Assembly: GCA_050945855.1 (NCBI GenBank)
Contig: JBMNTS010000003.1
Span: 12,740 to 76,739 of the forward strand
Origin: CAYSNP01 sp050945855
Lineage (GTDB): Bacteria; Bacillota; Clostridia; Christensenellales; DTU072
Length of the DNA stretch: 64,000 nucleotides
Direction of reading: 5' to 3'
Each line of letters opens with the position of its first letter. Within the stretch, counting starts at the first letter, position 1. The notes under the pieces were generated by a model. It worked only from the letters and a program-made list of their open reading frames with translations. It did not search any database and had not been told where the DNA came from. Position numbers and translations under genes: made by a program. Positions 45,644 to 55,043 of this stretch are shown piece by piece.

Positions 45644-46469
45644 AAAAATGCCTCCTGTTCTCTTTTGGCTCCGGATTGCGCTGCTCCATTTTTATTCTGC
45701 GCATATTTATAATAAGCAATATTGCCAAAACCACTACAAAAATTATACTGAACACCGCAAACCAAAAAGGCTCCAGCCCTTTGATGCGGGCGTCCGAATA
45801 TATATAGGTGGACAAGGTTTCTATGCCCGTGCCCGTGCCCTTATTGATTTGGGTAATAATAAAATCGTCCAACGAAATGGTAAAGCTCATGGCGAATCCC
45901 GAAATTATGCCCGGCATAATTATGGGAAACAGCACTTTTACCAAAGCCTGAAAAGGGTTAGCGCCCAAATCCAGCGCCGCCTCATATATATTGGTATCCA
46001 TCTGCGCCAGTTTAGGCATAATGCTGAGTATCACGTAAGGAGTGCAAAAGGACACGTGCGCCAGAATCAGCCTTACATACCCTTCCGGGAAGCGGAAGGT
46101 AACAAAAAATATCATAAGCGACACGGCCATAACAATTTCGGAATTGATTATGGGCAGCTGGTTTACGTTTTCCACCACTCTTTTAGTCTTTCTCTTGAGA
46201 TTGAATATCCCTATGGAGGCGAAAGCGCCCATAACCGTAGCGATTACCGAAGAGATTATCGCGATAAATAAGGTGTTCTTAAGCGCGGACATAAGGTGCG
46301 GGGTTTTGTCCGAAGTAAAAATCAGCGCGTACGATTTGAAGCTGAAACCGTTGGCAAAGGAAAAAGTGCCCGTATTAAAGAAAGAAAACAGTATAATAAG
46401 CAATATGGGAGCGTACAGCAGGGACAAAATAAGTCCGAGATACCCTTTTTGAACAGCGTTTTTCACCAC
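45630..46469 (-). CDS. potC: Spermidine/putrescine ABC permease, PotC
   Basis: A 279-residue inner membrane permease with six segments. EAALDLGANPFQALVKVLFP is the EAA loop and FTISLDDFIITQINKGTGTG is typical of PotC. Start: two adjacent GTG codons (46469 and 46466). The second overlaps the potB stop as GTGA and stands 8 bp after GGGAGG, so 46466 may be the true start. Confidence 0.92.
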   Translation of the reverse strand: MVKNAVQKGYLGLILSLLYAPILLIILFSFFNTGTFSFANGFSFKSYALIFTSDKTPHLMSALKNTLFIAIISSVIATVMGAFASIGIFNLKRKTKRVVENVNQLPIINSEIVMAVSLMIFFVTFRFPEGYVRLILAHVSFCTPYVILSIMPKLAQMDTNIYEAALDLGANPFQALVKVLFPIIMPGIISGFAMSFTISLDDFIITQINKGTGTGIETLSTYIYSDARIKGLEPFWFAVFSIIFVVVLAILLIINMRRIKMEQRNPEPKENRRHFYEKI

Positions 46470-47254
46470 ACTTTCCTCCCTTCGTCCCCTTCCTTATAAA
46501 ACTTGCCGATCAGGAAATTGCTTGCCAGCACCAGAATAAGCATAATCAGCGACATTATACTGCCCACGCCGTACAAGCCCATGGAAAATTTGGTCTGTAT
46601 GCTGTCGCCGAATAAAAATATGTTGCCGTCGCTCAAAAGTTGGCTTATCGCGAAAGTGGAAATGGTGGGGATAAACACCATGGTTATCCCGCTGATTATA
46701 CCCGGCACGCTCAAAGGCAGCACTACCCTGATAAAGGAGTTGATGCTGTCCGCGCCCAAGTCCTGACTTGCCTCTATATATGACTTGTCGATATTGGAAA
46801 TAGTGGTATGCAGCGGCAGTATCATAAAGGGCAGGTAATTGTATACCATGCCGAAAATAACGCTGCCCATACCCAGTCTTATTCCCAGAGCCACAAATAT
46901 GGCTTTGGTGGAAAGCGTCCTAATCAAAAAGTTTACCCACATGGGCAGAATAAAAAGAAGCACCATAAGTTTGCCCGCTTTCAGCTTGTTGAGATAATAC
47001 GCCACGGGGTAGCCCAGTATCAGGCACAAGAAGGTCGTAAGCAGTCCTACCATAATGGAGTTGCCAAGCACGGTAACGCTGGCTTTTTCTCTGAAGAACC
47101 TGATTAGGTTGCCAAAAGACAGCTTATCGTCTACCAAAAACGCATTTACAAGAATAAGCACCAGAGGCAACACCACAAAGATAAGCATAAACGCCATATA
47201 CGGATAGGCGAAAGTGCGTCTTTTAAATTGAAAGGCTTTTAGCTTAGCTATCAC
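46463..47254 (-). CDS. potB: Spermidine/putrescine ABC permease, PotB
   Basis: A 263-residue inner membrane permease with six segments. The coupling loop EASQDLGADSINSFIRVVLP and FIPTISTFAISQLLSDGN are characteristic of PotB. The start is GTG 47254, directly after the potA stop (TAA-GTG), with GGAGG 8 bp upstream inside potA. Confidence 0.93.
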   Translation of the reverse strand: MIAKLKAFQFKRRTFAYPYMAFMLIFVVLPLVLILVNAFLVDDKLSFGNLIRFFREKASVTVLGNSIMVGLLTTFLCLILGYPVAYYLNKLKAGKLMVLLFILPMWVNFLIRTLSTKAIFVALGIRLGMGSVIFGMVYNYLPFMILPLHTTISNIDKSYIEASQDLGADSINSFIRVVLPLSVPGIISGITMVFIPTISTFAISQLLSDGNIFLFGDSIQTKFSMGLYGVGSIMSLIMLILVLASNFLIGKFYKEGDEGRKVW

Positions 47255-48685
47255 TTAAATTGCCTCCACCTTGATTTTATTTTTATCAAACAGCAAACCT
47301 ATTCTGTCATTGACCAGCCATTCGTCTTTGGTGTCGATAAAGATATCCACGTACTCGTCCGTGCGTACCACGCACTGGTAATAGCTGCCTTTATAAATGG
47401 AGCTGACAACGTTGGCGGCGATTATTCCGTCGTTTTCGTCGTCCATAATATCTATCCCGTCAAAAGGTATGGACACCTTAACGGGGGTGCCTTGGGGCAG
47501 GGAAACGGCGCACTCCACGTCGGTATCCATAATATTGACGGTGTTTTCTCCGCTTACGCTGCCTTCAAACTCGTTGGCAAGCCGCGCCTTGTACATAATG
47601 TGCAAATTGTTGGGCTTGACAAAAAGTCCGATTTTCTCCCCTTCCTCCGCGCTTTCGGTACTGTGGATAATAATCTCGTTGCCGTTGGCAAGCGCGATAA
47701 TCTGATAATGGTCGCCTTTGAATATGCAGGATAATACCTCGCCGGTAAGGATTGCCTTGGGGCTGTCCTCCTCTAAAATATCAAAGTCTTCCGGCCGGAT
47801 AACGATATCCACTGGCTCGTTTTTCTTAAAGCCTTTATCCACGCACTTGAAAACGGTATCCATAAGGCGCACCCTGTAGTCCTCCACCATAACGCCGGAA
47901 TAGATATTGCTCTCTCCAATGAAATCGGCTACAAAGGCGTTGGCGGGCTCGTCGTAAATCTTTTTGGGAGAATCTATCTGCTGAATTTCTCCCCTGCGCA
48001 TAACCACAATGGTATCGCTCATGGTAAGCGCCTCTTCCTGGTCATGGGTGACATATATAAAGGTAAGCTCCAGTTTTTTGTGCATTGCCATAAGCTCAAG
48101 CTGCATATCTTTGCGCATTTTTAGGTCTAAGGCGCCCAAAGGCTCGTCCAGCAGCAGCACTTCCGGCTCGTTTACCAGAGCGCGCGCTATCGCCACTCTT
48201 TGCTGCTGACCGCCGGAGAGGGAATCCACGTTGCGGTAACCGTAATCCTCAAGGTCTACCAGTTTAAGAATATCCTGCACCGCCTTATTGATTTCGTCCT
48301 TGGTCAATTTGCGCATTTTTTCGTATTCCCTGCCCGACTTATCCTTATAAAATTCGCCGGAAGGCACCAATTTTAATTTAAGACCGAAAGCGATATTGCC
48401 GAAAACGTTAAGATGCGGGAAAAGCGCGTATCTCTGAAAAACCGTATTTACCGGGCGCAGATGGGGGGGGAGAGAGGTAATATCCTGCCCGTCAAAAAAA
48501 ATCTTGCCGCTGGTTGGCACCTCAAAGCCTGCCAGCATCCTCAGCGTAGTGGTTTTTCCGCAGCCGCTGGGCCCCAAAAAAGTAACAAACTCTCCTTTTT
48601 TTATGGAAAAGCTTACGTTATTCACAACAGGTATGCCGTCGTACTCTTTGGTGACATTTTTCAGTTCTATTATCTGCTCGTTCAT
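47255..48685 (-). CDS. potA: Spermidine/putrescine ABC ATPase with duplicated C-terminal (TOBE-type) domain
   Basis: A 476-residue ATPase. It has Walker A GPSGCGKTTTLRMLAGFE, signature LSGGQQQRVAIARALVNEP and Walker B LLLDEPLGALDLKMR. PotA is usually about 350-380 residues. The extra 100 residues form a second TOBE-like segment: the first is near DIVIRPEDFDIL to GLFVKPNNLHIMYK, the second runs from GSVSGENTVNIMD to the end. This may give an extra regulatory ligand site. It follows the regulator gene by 15 bp. Confidence 0.94.
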   Translation of the reverse strand: MNEQIIELKNVTKEYDGIPVVNNVSFSIKKGEFVTFLGPSGCGKTTTLRMLAGFEVPTSGKIFFDGQDITSLPPHLRPVNTVFQRYALFPHLNVFGNIAFGLKLKLVPSGEFYKDKSGREYEKMRKLTKDEINKAVQDILKLVDLEDYGYRNVDSLSGGQQQRVAIARALVNEPEVLLLDEPLGALDLKMRKDMQLELMAMHKKLELTFIYVTHDQEEALTMSDTIVVMRRGEIQQIDSPKKIYDEPANAFVADFIGESNIYSGVMVEDYRVRLMDTVFKCVDKGFKKNEPVDIVIRPEDFDILEEDSPKAILTGEVLSCIFKGDHYQIIALANGNEIIIHSTESAEEGEKIGLFVKPNNLHIMYKARLANEFEGSVSGENTVNIMDTDVECAVSLPQGTPVKVSIPFDGIDIMDDENDGIIAANVVSSIYKGSYYQCVVRTDEYVDIFIDTKDEWLVNDRIGLLFDKNKIKVEAI

Positions 48686-48700
48686 GTCTATCTCCGCATC

Positions 48701-49234
48701 TCAGAAATTGCTTGGCGTGGTGACCCAGATTATTTTTGCGTTTTCTCTGCCGGTGTTAATTATTTTGTGCTCTTTTTCCCCGCTGATGTAAAAAGCGTCT
48801 CCTTTTTTGGCGTTATAAGTGTATTCGCCCGCGATAATCGCTATCTTGCCCGTAAGCACGTAGCCGAACTCCTCTCCCTCAAAAGGAAGGCGGACGGCGC
48901 TTTCGCCGTCCGGAGGCAAGGTCAGAAGGATGGGCTCCATCTCGTTTTTCTGAGAGTTGGGGATAAGCCAGACACTGGTGCCGTCTCCGTTTTCGGACTC
49001 GAAAAAATCGTTTTTCGTAAACACAACCTTTTCCTTTTTATCCTCGGTAAAAAAGGATTGCAGGCTCACGCCCAGCACGTTGAGTATATCCACAAGCGTG
49101 GCTATGGAAGGGCTGGCGATATCGTTTTCCAACTGGCTGATATACCCTTTGGTAAGCTCGCTGCGGCTGGCAAGTTCTTCCTGCGTAAGCCCTCTTTTAA
49201 GACGGATTTCCTTGATTTTGGCGCCGATATGCAT
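48701..49234 (-). CDS. XRE-family regulator with cupin domain (polyamine operon regulator)
   Basis: A 177-residue transcription factor. It has an HTH_3 DNA-binding domain (about 6-60; KRGLTQEELASRSELTKGYI) and a C-terminal cupin_2 sensor (about 105-172; LPFEGEEFGYVLTGKIAI, ISGEKEHKI), the plan of PuuR-type regulators. It is the first gene of the pot operon, so it probably autoregulates and responds to polyamines. Three ACTAAAC sites surround its promoter. Confidence 0.9.
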   Translation of the reverse strand: MHIGAKIKEIRLKRGLTQEELASRSELTKGYISQLENDIASPSIATLVDILNVLGVSLQSFFTEDKKEKVVFTKNDFFESENGDGTSVWLIPNSQKNEMEPILLTLPPDGESAVRLPFEGEEFGYVLTGKIAIIAGEYTYNAKKGDAFYISGEKEHKIINTGRENAKIIWVTTPSNF

Positions 49235-49245
49235 ATTACTCTCCC

Positions 49246-49335
49246 ACTAAACAAATTCTTTACTATTACTAAACACCACAACATTATATGCGAGATTCTT
49301 AGTGCTGTCAAATGTTTTTATTAAATTTACTAAAC
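49246..49335 (-). promoter_or_regulatory. Three GTTTAGT repeats around the pot promoter (candidate operators)
   Basis: ACTAAAC on the plus strand (GTTTAGT on the minus) occurs at 49246-49252, 49268-49274 and 49329-49335. One lies upstream of the -35 box and two lie between the start site and the regulator gene, a layout suited to autorepression. Confidence 0.6.
49283..49311 (-). promoter_or_regulatory. Consensus promoter of the pot operon
   Basis: On the minus strand TTGACA (49306-49311), 17-bp spacer, TATAAT (49283-49288). Confidence 0.85.
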
Positions 49336-49515
49336 TTTTGAAAAAATATCCGCATAAAGTGCGGGCATAAGTTTCTTTATAAAAATTTTATACAAAAGTT
49401 GCGCAAAAATTAATAAAAGGGTATGTACAAATCAAGGTAAATATGTTAATATAATTATTAGGCAAAATTTGGAATTTTACGCTAAAAATAAAACCATTTA
49501 AGGAGAGTGTATGTT

Positions 49516-50343
49516 ATGACTAATGTTAGTGTAGCCGAGTTAAAAGAAAAGGCCAAGCAGTTGCGCAGTCTGATTATCGACACAACTGTTTGGGCAGGGT
49601 CAGGGCACGTCGGCGGAGCTATGAGCTGCGCGGATATACTGGTTGCTCTTTACTTCAAGTATCTCAATGTGGACGAGAAGAATCCATGTTGGGAAGACCG
49701 CGACCGCTTTGTGCTTTCCAAAGGACACAGCGCGGTAGGTTACATCCCCTGCTTGGCGCTGCGCGGATTTATCGACAAGGAAGGCTTGAAGAGCTTCAAT
49801 CACTTTAAATCCCCTTACGGAATGCATCCGGACAGCCTCAAGGTGTCGGGCTGCGACGCCTCCACGGGCTCGCTGGGACATGGTCTGCCCATGGGCGTAG
49901 GAATGGCGCTGGGAGCGAGAGTGCAGAAGAAAGGGTTCAAAACCGTGGTGCTGCTGGGCGACGGCGAATGCAACGAGGGCAGCAACTACGAGGCCATGAT
50001 GTCGGCAAACCATTACAAGCTGGACAATCTGATTGCAATCATAGACCGCAACAAGTTTATGATAGACGGACGCGTTGAGGACGTTATGTCCATCGAGCCT
50101 TTGGCGGACAAATGGCGGGCGTTCGGCTGGAACGTGATAGAGCTTGACAACGGCAACGATATGGAAAAGGTGTGCGCCGCTCTGGACAGCGCATGGGAGT
50201 ATAAGGGCAAGCCTACCGTTATTATCGCTCAGACCATCAAGGGCAAAGGCGTTAAGTTTATGGAAGACCAGGTAATCTGGCATTACGGCGCGCTGGACAG
50301 CGCTCAGGTTGAGCAGGCTAAGGCCGATATTGCCAATTCTTAG
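49516..50343 (+). CDS. Transketolase, N-terminal subunit
   Basis: A 275-residue N-terminal (TPP/Mg-binding) half of a split transketolase of the non-oxidative pentose phosphate pathway. Motifs are SGHVGGAMSCADILVALYF, KGHSAVGYIPCLALRG, TGSLGHGLPMGVGMALGAR, the GDGECNEGSNYEA thiamine motif and IDRNKFMIDGR. I use ATG 49516, 10 bp after AGGAG, in place of the upstream GTG. The partner half starts 15 bp after its stop. Confidence 0.95.
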   Translation: MTNVSVAELKEKAKQLRSLIIDTTVWAGSGHVGGAMSCADILVALYFKYLNVDEKNPCWEDRDRFVLSKGHSAVGYIPCLALRGFIDKEGLKSFNHFKSPYGMHPDSLKVSGCDASTGSLGHGLPMGVGMALGARVQKKGFKTVVLLGDGECNEGSNYEAMMSANHYKLDNLIAIIDRNKFMIDGRVEDVMSIEPLADKWRAFGWNVIELDNGNDMEKVCAALDSAWEYKGKPTVIIAQTIKGKGVKFMEDQVIWHYGALDSAQVEQAKADIANS

Positions 50344-50358
50344 AAGGAGGATACTATA

Positions 50359-51384
50359 ATGGCAGAAAAGAAAAGTGTTACGGGAACAACTTGGAACGTT
50401 TATGACGCTAATACGATGAGCGCCAGAGAAATATACGGCCGCGTCTTGAAGAAACTCGCCGAGGACAATCCCAAAATAGTGGGCGTCACGGCGGACCTTG
50501 AAAAATCCACTAATATAGGTATATTCGGCAAAGCGTTCCCCGATCGTATGTTTAATGTCGGCATAGCGGAGCAAAACCTCTTCGGCGTTGCGGCGGGACT
50601 TGCAAAGACAGGTCTTATCCCCTTTGCTTCCACTTTCGCGGCGTTCGCCAGCATGCGCGCGGCGGAGCAGGTGCGTTCGGATATCTGCTACCAGAAATTG
50701 CCGGTAAAGATTATCGCGACACACGCGGGCATTTCCTTCGGACAGGCGGGCACCACGCACCACTGTACCGAGGACTTGGCCATAATGCGCTCTTTTGCGA
50801 ATATGACCGTTATTGTCCCCGCGGACGGAGCGGAAACGGGCAGAGCGGTTGAGGCGTGCATGGATATAGACGGCCCCGTTTATATCCGTATAGGCAGAGG
50901 ATTCGAGCCTCCTTTCCATAAGGACAACGATTTCAATTTCGAGATTGGCAAAGGCGAAGTGGTCAGGGAAGGCAACGACGCTACCATAATCACCTGCGGC
51001 ATAGGCGTATTGCAGTCGTCAGTAGCCAGCGATGAGCTTAAGCGTCTGGACGGCCTGTCCGTAAGAGTAATCAATATGCACACCATTAAGCCTATCGACA
51101 AGGATATCATTATCAAAGCCGTTAAAGAGACCAGGCGCATAATCACGCTTGAGGAACATAACGTAATGGGCGGTTTAGGCGACGCCGTGGCGGCGGTTAT
51201 TGCGGAGAGCGGTAAAGGATGCGCGTTTACCAAACTGGGACTGCAGGACGAATACAGTCTGGTAGGTTATCCTGAAGACCTTTATTCTCACTACAAGATG
51301 GACACCAGCGGCATAGTTGACTCTGTGCGCGAAATTATGGGAAGAGAGTTCGAGGCTGACGAAGACTGGTCTGACGAAGTATAA
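50359..51384 (+). CDS. Transketolase, C-terminal subunit
   Basis: A 341-residue C-terminal half of split transketolase, with the pyrimidine-binding and C-terminal domains. Motifs are GVTADLEKSTNIGIFGKAFP, FNVGIAEQNLFGVAAGLAKT, ATHAGISFGQAGTTHHCTED and TLEEHNVMGGLGDAVAAVIA. It forms the active enzyme with the product of the preceding gene. GAAGGAGG precedes the ATG. Its C-terminus carries an acidic tail ending EADEDWSDEV. An SCP2-like gene follows after 14 bp. Confidence 0.95.
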   Translation: MAEKKSVTGTTWNVYDANTMSAREIYGRVLKKLAEDNPKIVGVTADLEKSTNIGIFGKAFPDRMFNVGIAEQNLFGVAAGLAKTGLIPFASTFAAFASMRAAEQVRSDICYQKLPVKIIATHAGISFGQAGTTHHCTEDLAIMRSFANMTVIVPADGAETGRAVEACMDIDGPVYIRIGRGFEPPFHKDNDFNFEIGKGEVVREGNDATIITCGIGVLQSSVASDELKRLDGLSVRVINMHTIKPIDKDIIIKAVKETRRIITLEEHNVMGGLGDAVAAVIAESGKGCAFTKLGLQDEYSLVGYPEDLYSHYKMDTSGIVDSVREIMGREFEADEDWSDEV

Positions 51385-51398
51385 GCGGAGGTGGTATA

Positions 51399-52211
51399 AT
51401 GAAAGCAACTGCACAAGAAATTTTGACCGCCAAGCTGTTTTTTAACGCGGCTTTTCCCGTGATGAAGGTTGTCCTTAAAGACAACCCCAAAGTGGCAAAA
51501 GCGTGGGCGAACGTCAACGCTATCGTTCAATTTATCGGCAGGGACGACGATGGCGATTTGGCGTGCTATCTTGAATTTAAGGACGGGGACCTGGAAGTAA
51601 AGCAAGGTCTTTGCGAGACCAAGCCCGACCTTACCCTTACCTTTAACACCGTATCCAAAATGGTTAAGATGTTCAAAGGCAGCAAAACCGCGCTACCCGA
51701 CTTTTCCAGCATCGGCAAAGGACTGGTGACCAAGCCCAAACTGCTTTTGAACACTATAATGCTGTTGTTGCAGCTTATGCTTATGATGCCTACCGTTGAC
51801 CCTACGGACGAGTTGAAGAAGTATCTTAAGGTAAAGATGTCGCTGTATATGATTACTACCGCGCTTTCCGTTGCCAATAAGCTGGGATGGGAAAACATGA
51901 CCGCGTGGACCAATCAGCCGGACAGGATTTATCAGTTTACCGTGGGCGATATGAGCAATCCCGACATTGCGTGCTATCTGCGCGTCAAGGGAGGCAACAC
52001 CAAAGCGGGCAGAGGCGTTTACGAAAGAAAATCTCCTTTCGTCAATTTCCACTTCTTCAGTATTGACGGCGCTCTCAACGTGCTGCTCAAAAAGAGAGAC
52101 TTTGTGAGCAGCGTGTCGCACGGTGACGTGGAAATAATCGGCGCGCCCGAATACGCCGCCCAGTTAAACGACCTTATGGCTATTCTGCAGGATGTGCTGA
52201 CGACGCTGTAA
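51399..52211 (+). CDS. SCP2-like (sterol-carrier fold) tandem-domain protein
   Basis: A 270-residue soluble protein with the same two-half plan as the 20764-21531 protein: an SCP2-like first half (LACYLEFKDGDLEVKQG, then TVSKMVKMFKGSKTALP), a helical linker (KMSLYMITTALSVANKLGWE) and a second SCP2-like half (DIACYLRVKGGN, then SIDGALNVLLKKRDFVSSV). It is 14 bp after the transketolase C-subunit and before a terminator, so it belongs to the transketolase operon. GGAGGTGG precedes the ATG. The ligand is unknown. Confidence 0.65.
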   Translation: MKATAQEILTAKLFFNAAFPVMKVVLKDNPKVAKAWANVNAIVQFIGRDDDGDLACYLEFKDGDLEVKQGLCETKPDLTLTFNTVSKMVKMFKGSKTALPDFSSIGKGLVTKPKLLLNTIMLLLQLMLMMPTVDPTDELKKYLKVKMSLYMITTALSVANKLGWENMTAWTNQPDRIYQFTVGDMSNPDIACYLRVKGGNTKAGRGVYERKSPFVNFHFFSIDGALNVLLKKRDFVSSVSHGDVEIIGAPEYAAQLNDLMAILQDVLTTL

Positions 52212-52239
52212 AAGCATTGATTACAGCAAAAGCCTTTTT

Positions 52240-52272
52240 ACTCCCGCTCTTTATGGGCGGGAGTTTTTTTCT
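52240..52272 (+). terminator. Terminator of the transketolase operon
   Basis: Stem ACTCCCGC (52240-52247) with GCGGGAGT (52257-52264), followed by six to seven T. Confidence 0.85.
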
Positions 52273-52289
52273 TGGATAAGGCCGATTAT

Positions 52290-52318
52290 TTGTAAAATCA
52301 GATTAATCGTGTTATAAT
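52290..52318 (+). promoter_or_regulatory. secA promoter
   Basis: TTGTAA (52290-52295), 17-bp spacer, TATAAT (52313-52318). Confidence 0.65.
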
Positions 52319-52347
52319 ATGGGCATATAATTTTTTGAGGTAACGTA

Positions 52348-55020
52348 ATGGGATTTTTAGATAGGCTGTTCGGTAAAGAAAAGGAAAGACAGTTGAAAAA
52401 GCTAAAAGCAATCGCCGATAAAATAGAGGCGCTTGAAGACAAATTTTCCGCGCTTGACGATGAGCAGTTAAGAGCGCAGACGCAGATTTTCAAAGACAGA
52501 CTCAAAGGCGGAGAAAGCCTGGACGACATTTTACCCGAGGCGTTCGCCGTCGTCAGGGAGGCATCCAAAAGGGTGCTTAACATGCGCCACTTTTACGTTC
52601 AGCTGATAGGCGGAATAGTATTGCATCAGGGCAGAATCGCGGAAATGAAAACGGGCGAAGGAAAAACGCTCGCAGCCACCCTGCCCGCTTACCTCAACGC
52701 TTTGGAAGAAAAAGGGGTGCATATTGTCACCGTCAACGATTATCTGGCCGCCCGCGACGCGGAGTGGATGGGCAAAATATATAAATTTTTGGGGCTTTCG
52801 GTAGGCGTTATCCTTAATAATATGCCGCAGGAAGAAAAAAAGGCGGCGTATAACGCCGACATTACTTACGCCACCAACAACGAACTGGGCTTTGATTACC
52901 TCAGAGACAATATGGCTACCAAACTGGAGCACAAAATGCAGCGGGGGCAAAACTTCGCGATTATCGACGAGGTGGACAGCATACTGATTGACGAAGCGCG
53001 CACGCCGCTTATTATTTCCGCGCCCGTGGGCAAATCCAGCGAAATTTATTTTACCGTCAACCGCTACGTCAACACTTTAAGAGAAGAAGATTACACCATA
53101 GACGAAAAGGATAAAAATATTTACCTTACCGAATCCGGCGTGGAAAAAGCGGAAAGGTTTTTCAGAATCGACAATTTAAGCACCGCGGAAAACGCGGACT
53201 TGAACTTAAAGATTAACTCCGCTTTGCGGGCTAATAAGATTATGCAAAGGGATAAGGACTATATAGTCGAAAACGGCGAGGTCATTATAGTGGACGAGTT
53301 TACCGGCCGCAAAATGATCGGCCGCCGCTACTCCGAGGGCTTGCACCAGGCTATCGAAGCCAAGGAAAACGTCAAGGTCAATAAAGAAAATAAAACTATA
53401 GCGACCATCACCTTTCAAAACCTCTTCCGCCTGTATAAAAAGCTCAGCGGTATGACGGGCACGGCTATGACCGAAGAGGGAGAATTCAGAGGCATTTACG
53501 AGTTGGACGTTATCGAGATACCCACCAATATGCCGCTTATCAGGAGGGACGAGCCGGACAAGGTTTATCTTTCCCTGGAGAAAAAATACGACGCCGTTAT
53601 TGCGGAAATAGCGGAGTTGCACGCCAAAGGACAGCCTTTGCTTGTGGGCACGGTGGACGTGGACGTGAGCGAACATTTAAGCGCCATCCTTAAAAAGAAA
53701 AAGATAGTGCATAACGTGCTTAACGCGAAAAGCCATGCCAGAGAAGCGGAGATTATCGCTCAGGCAGGCAGAAAGGGCGCGGTGACCATCGCCACCAATA
53801 TGGCGGGACGCGGAACGGATATACTTTTAGGCGGCAATCCCGAATACATGGCTAAAAGGGCAATGGAGAATTTGGGGTACACTCCGGAAGAAATATATTA
53901 CGCGGACTCCTATATTACCCTCAAGGAAGAAAATCTGATAGCCGCGCGGGAAAAATTCAAAGAGCTGGTCAAAGAATATAAAGAAATTACGGACGCGGAA
54001 AAGGCGGAAGTGAAAAAGCTGGGCGGCCTAAGGGTAATCGGCACCACCAGACACGAGAGCCGCCGTATTGACAACCAGTTGAGAGGACGCTCGGGCAGGC
54101 AGGGCGACGAGGGCAGCAGTATTTTCTATCTTTCTTTCGAGGATGAATTGTTAAGGCGGTTCGGCGGCGACAGGCTCAAGGCTATGGTGACCGCGCTTAC
54201 CCGGGACGAGGATACGGTAATTCAGATGCCGCTGCTTGCCAAACAAATAGAAAGCGCGCAAAAACGCTGCGAGGAAAACAACTTCGAGCGCAGAAAATAC
54301 GTGCTTAACTACGACGACGTAATGAATAAGCAAAGAGAGCTTATTTATTCCCAGCGTGACGACGTGCTTAAAGGCGCGGACGTGCACGAGCAGATAAAGA
54401 AATTTATCAGACCTATATGCTCCTCTATAGTTTCCGCTTTTGTGGACTTCAGGGAGGGGGACGACATAGAGATAGATCTGGAGGGATTTAACAGCGCGCT
54501 GGAGCAAAAGATATTAAAAAAGGGTACCAATCTTATAACCGCCGAATTATGCGGCAAAATCGATGTGGAAGCAATTGAGAACGCGGTATATGAGGAAGCG
54601 TGCAGGCAATATGACGAAAAACTTACTCTTGCGGAATCCGCCGGCATAGATTTCAGAGAAACGGAACGCAATGTGCTGCTAAATCAGGTGGACAGACACT
54701 GGATGGACCATATAGACGCTATGGACGCCTTAAAGCAGGGCGTGGGTTTGCGCGGATACGGGCAGAAAGACCCGGTTATGGAGTACAGGCGGGAAGGGTT
54801 TGAGATGTTTGACACCATGGTGGAGAGCATACAAAATAACACAGCCATAGTGCTGTGCAAGATCGACGTGGAGCAGGTTATAGAAAGGCGCAACGCGTAT
54901 ATGGAACGGCAAAAGAGGGAAGCGGAAAAGGTAACCGTAGTATCCGATGGCCGTCCGGGCAGAAATTCCCCCTGTCCTTGCGGCTCGGGCAAAAAATATA
55001 AGGTTTGCTGCGGAAAATAA
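52348..55020 (+). CDS. secA: Preprotein translocase ATPase SecA
   Basis: An 890-residue SecA, the ATPase motor of protein export. Motifs are MKTGEGKTLAATLPAYLNAL (Walker A), DEVDSILIDEARTPLIIS, VDEFTGRKMIGRRYSEGLHQ, TNMAGRGTDILLGGNPEYMA and LRGRSGRQGDEGSS. The C-terminal zinc motif NSPCPCGSGKKYKVCCGK is complete. AGG-containing site GAGGTAAC precedes the ATG. It is first in a secA-prfB-tsaD operon with gaps of 23 bp and a 4-bp overlap. Confidence 0.98.
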   Translation: MGFLDRLFGKEKERQLKKLKAIADKIEALEDKFSALDDEQLRAQTQIFKDRLKGGESLDDILPEAFAVVREASKRVLNMRHFYVQLIGGIVLHQGRIAEMKTGEGKTLAATLPAYLNALEEKGVHIVTVNDYLAARDAEWMGKIYKFLGLSVGVILNNMPQEEKKAAYNADITYATNNELGFDYLRDNMATKLEHKMQRGQNFAIIDEVDSILIDEARTPLIISAPVGKSSEIYFTVNRYVNTLREEDYTIDEKDKNIYLTESGVEKAERFFRIDNLSTAENADLNLKINSALRANKIMQRDKDYIVENGEVIIVDEFTGRKMIGRRYSEGLHQAIEAKENVKVNKENKTIATITFQNLFRLYKKLSGMTGTAMTEEGEFRGIYELDVIEIPTNMPLIRRDEPDKVYLSLEKKYDAVIAEIAELHAKGQPLLVGTVDVDVSEHLSAILKKKKIVHNVLNAKSHAREAEIIAQAGRKGAVTIATNMAGRGTDILLGGNPEYMAKRAMENLGYTPEEIYYADSYITLKEENLIAAREKFKELVKEYKEITDAEKAEVKKLGGLRVIGTTRHESRRIDNQLRGRSGRQGDEGSSIFYLSFEDELLRRFGGDRLKAMVTALTRDEDTVIQMPLLAKQIESAQKRCEENNFERRKYVLNYDDVMNKQRELIYSQRDDVLKGADVHEQIKKFIRPICSSIVSAFVDFREGDDIEIDLEGFNSALEQKILKKGTNLITAELCGKIDVEAIENAVYEEACRQYDEKLTLAESAGIDFRETERNVLLNQVDRHWMDHIDAMDALKQGVGLRGYGQKDPVMEYRREGFEMFDTMVESIQNNTAIVLCKIDVEQVIERRNAYMERQKREAEKVTVVSDGRPGRNSPCPCGSGKKYKVCCGK

Positions 55021-55043
55021 CATCAAGACGGAAAGCGTAGTTT

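Noticed and set aside
49600..50919. A 439-codon open frame antisense to both transketolase genes
   Set aside because: It spans two clear genes on the other strand, has no ribosome binding site and reads as the usual antisense shadow of codon bias.
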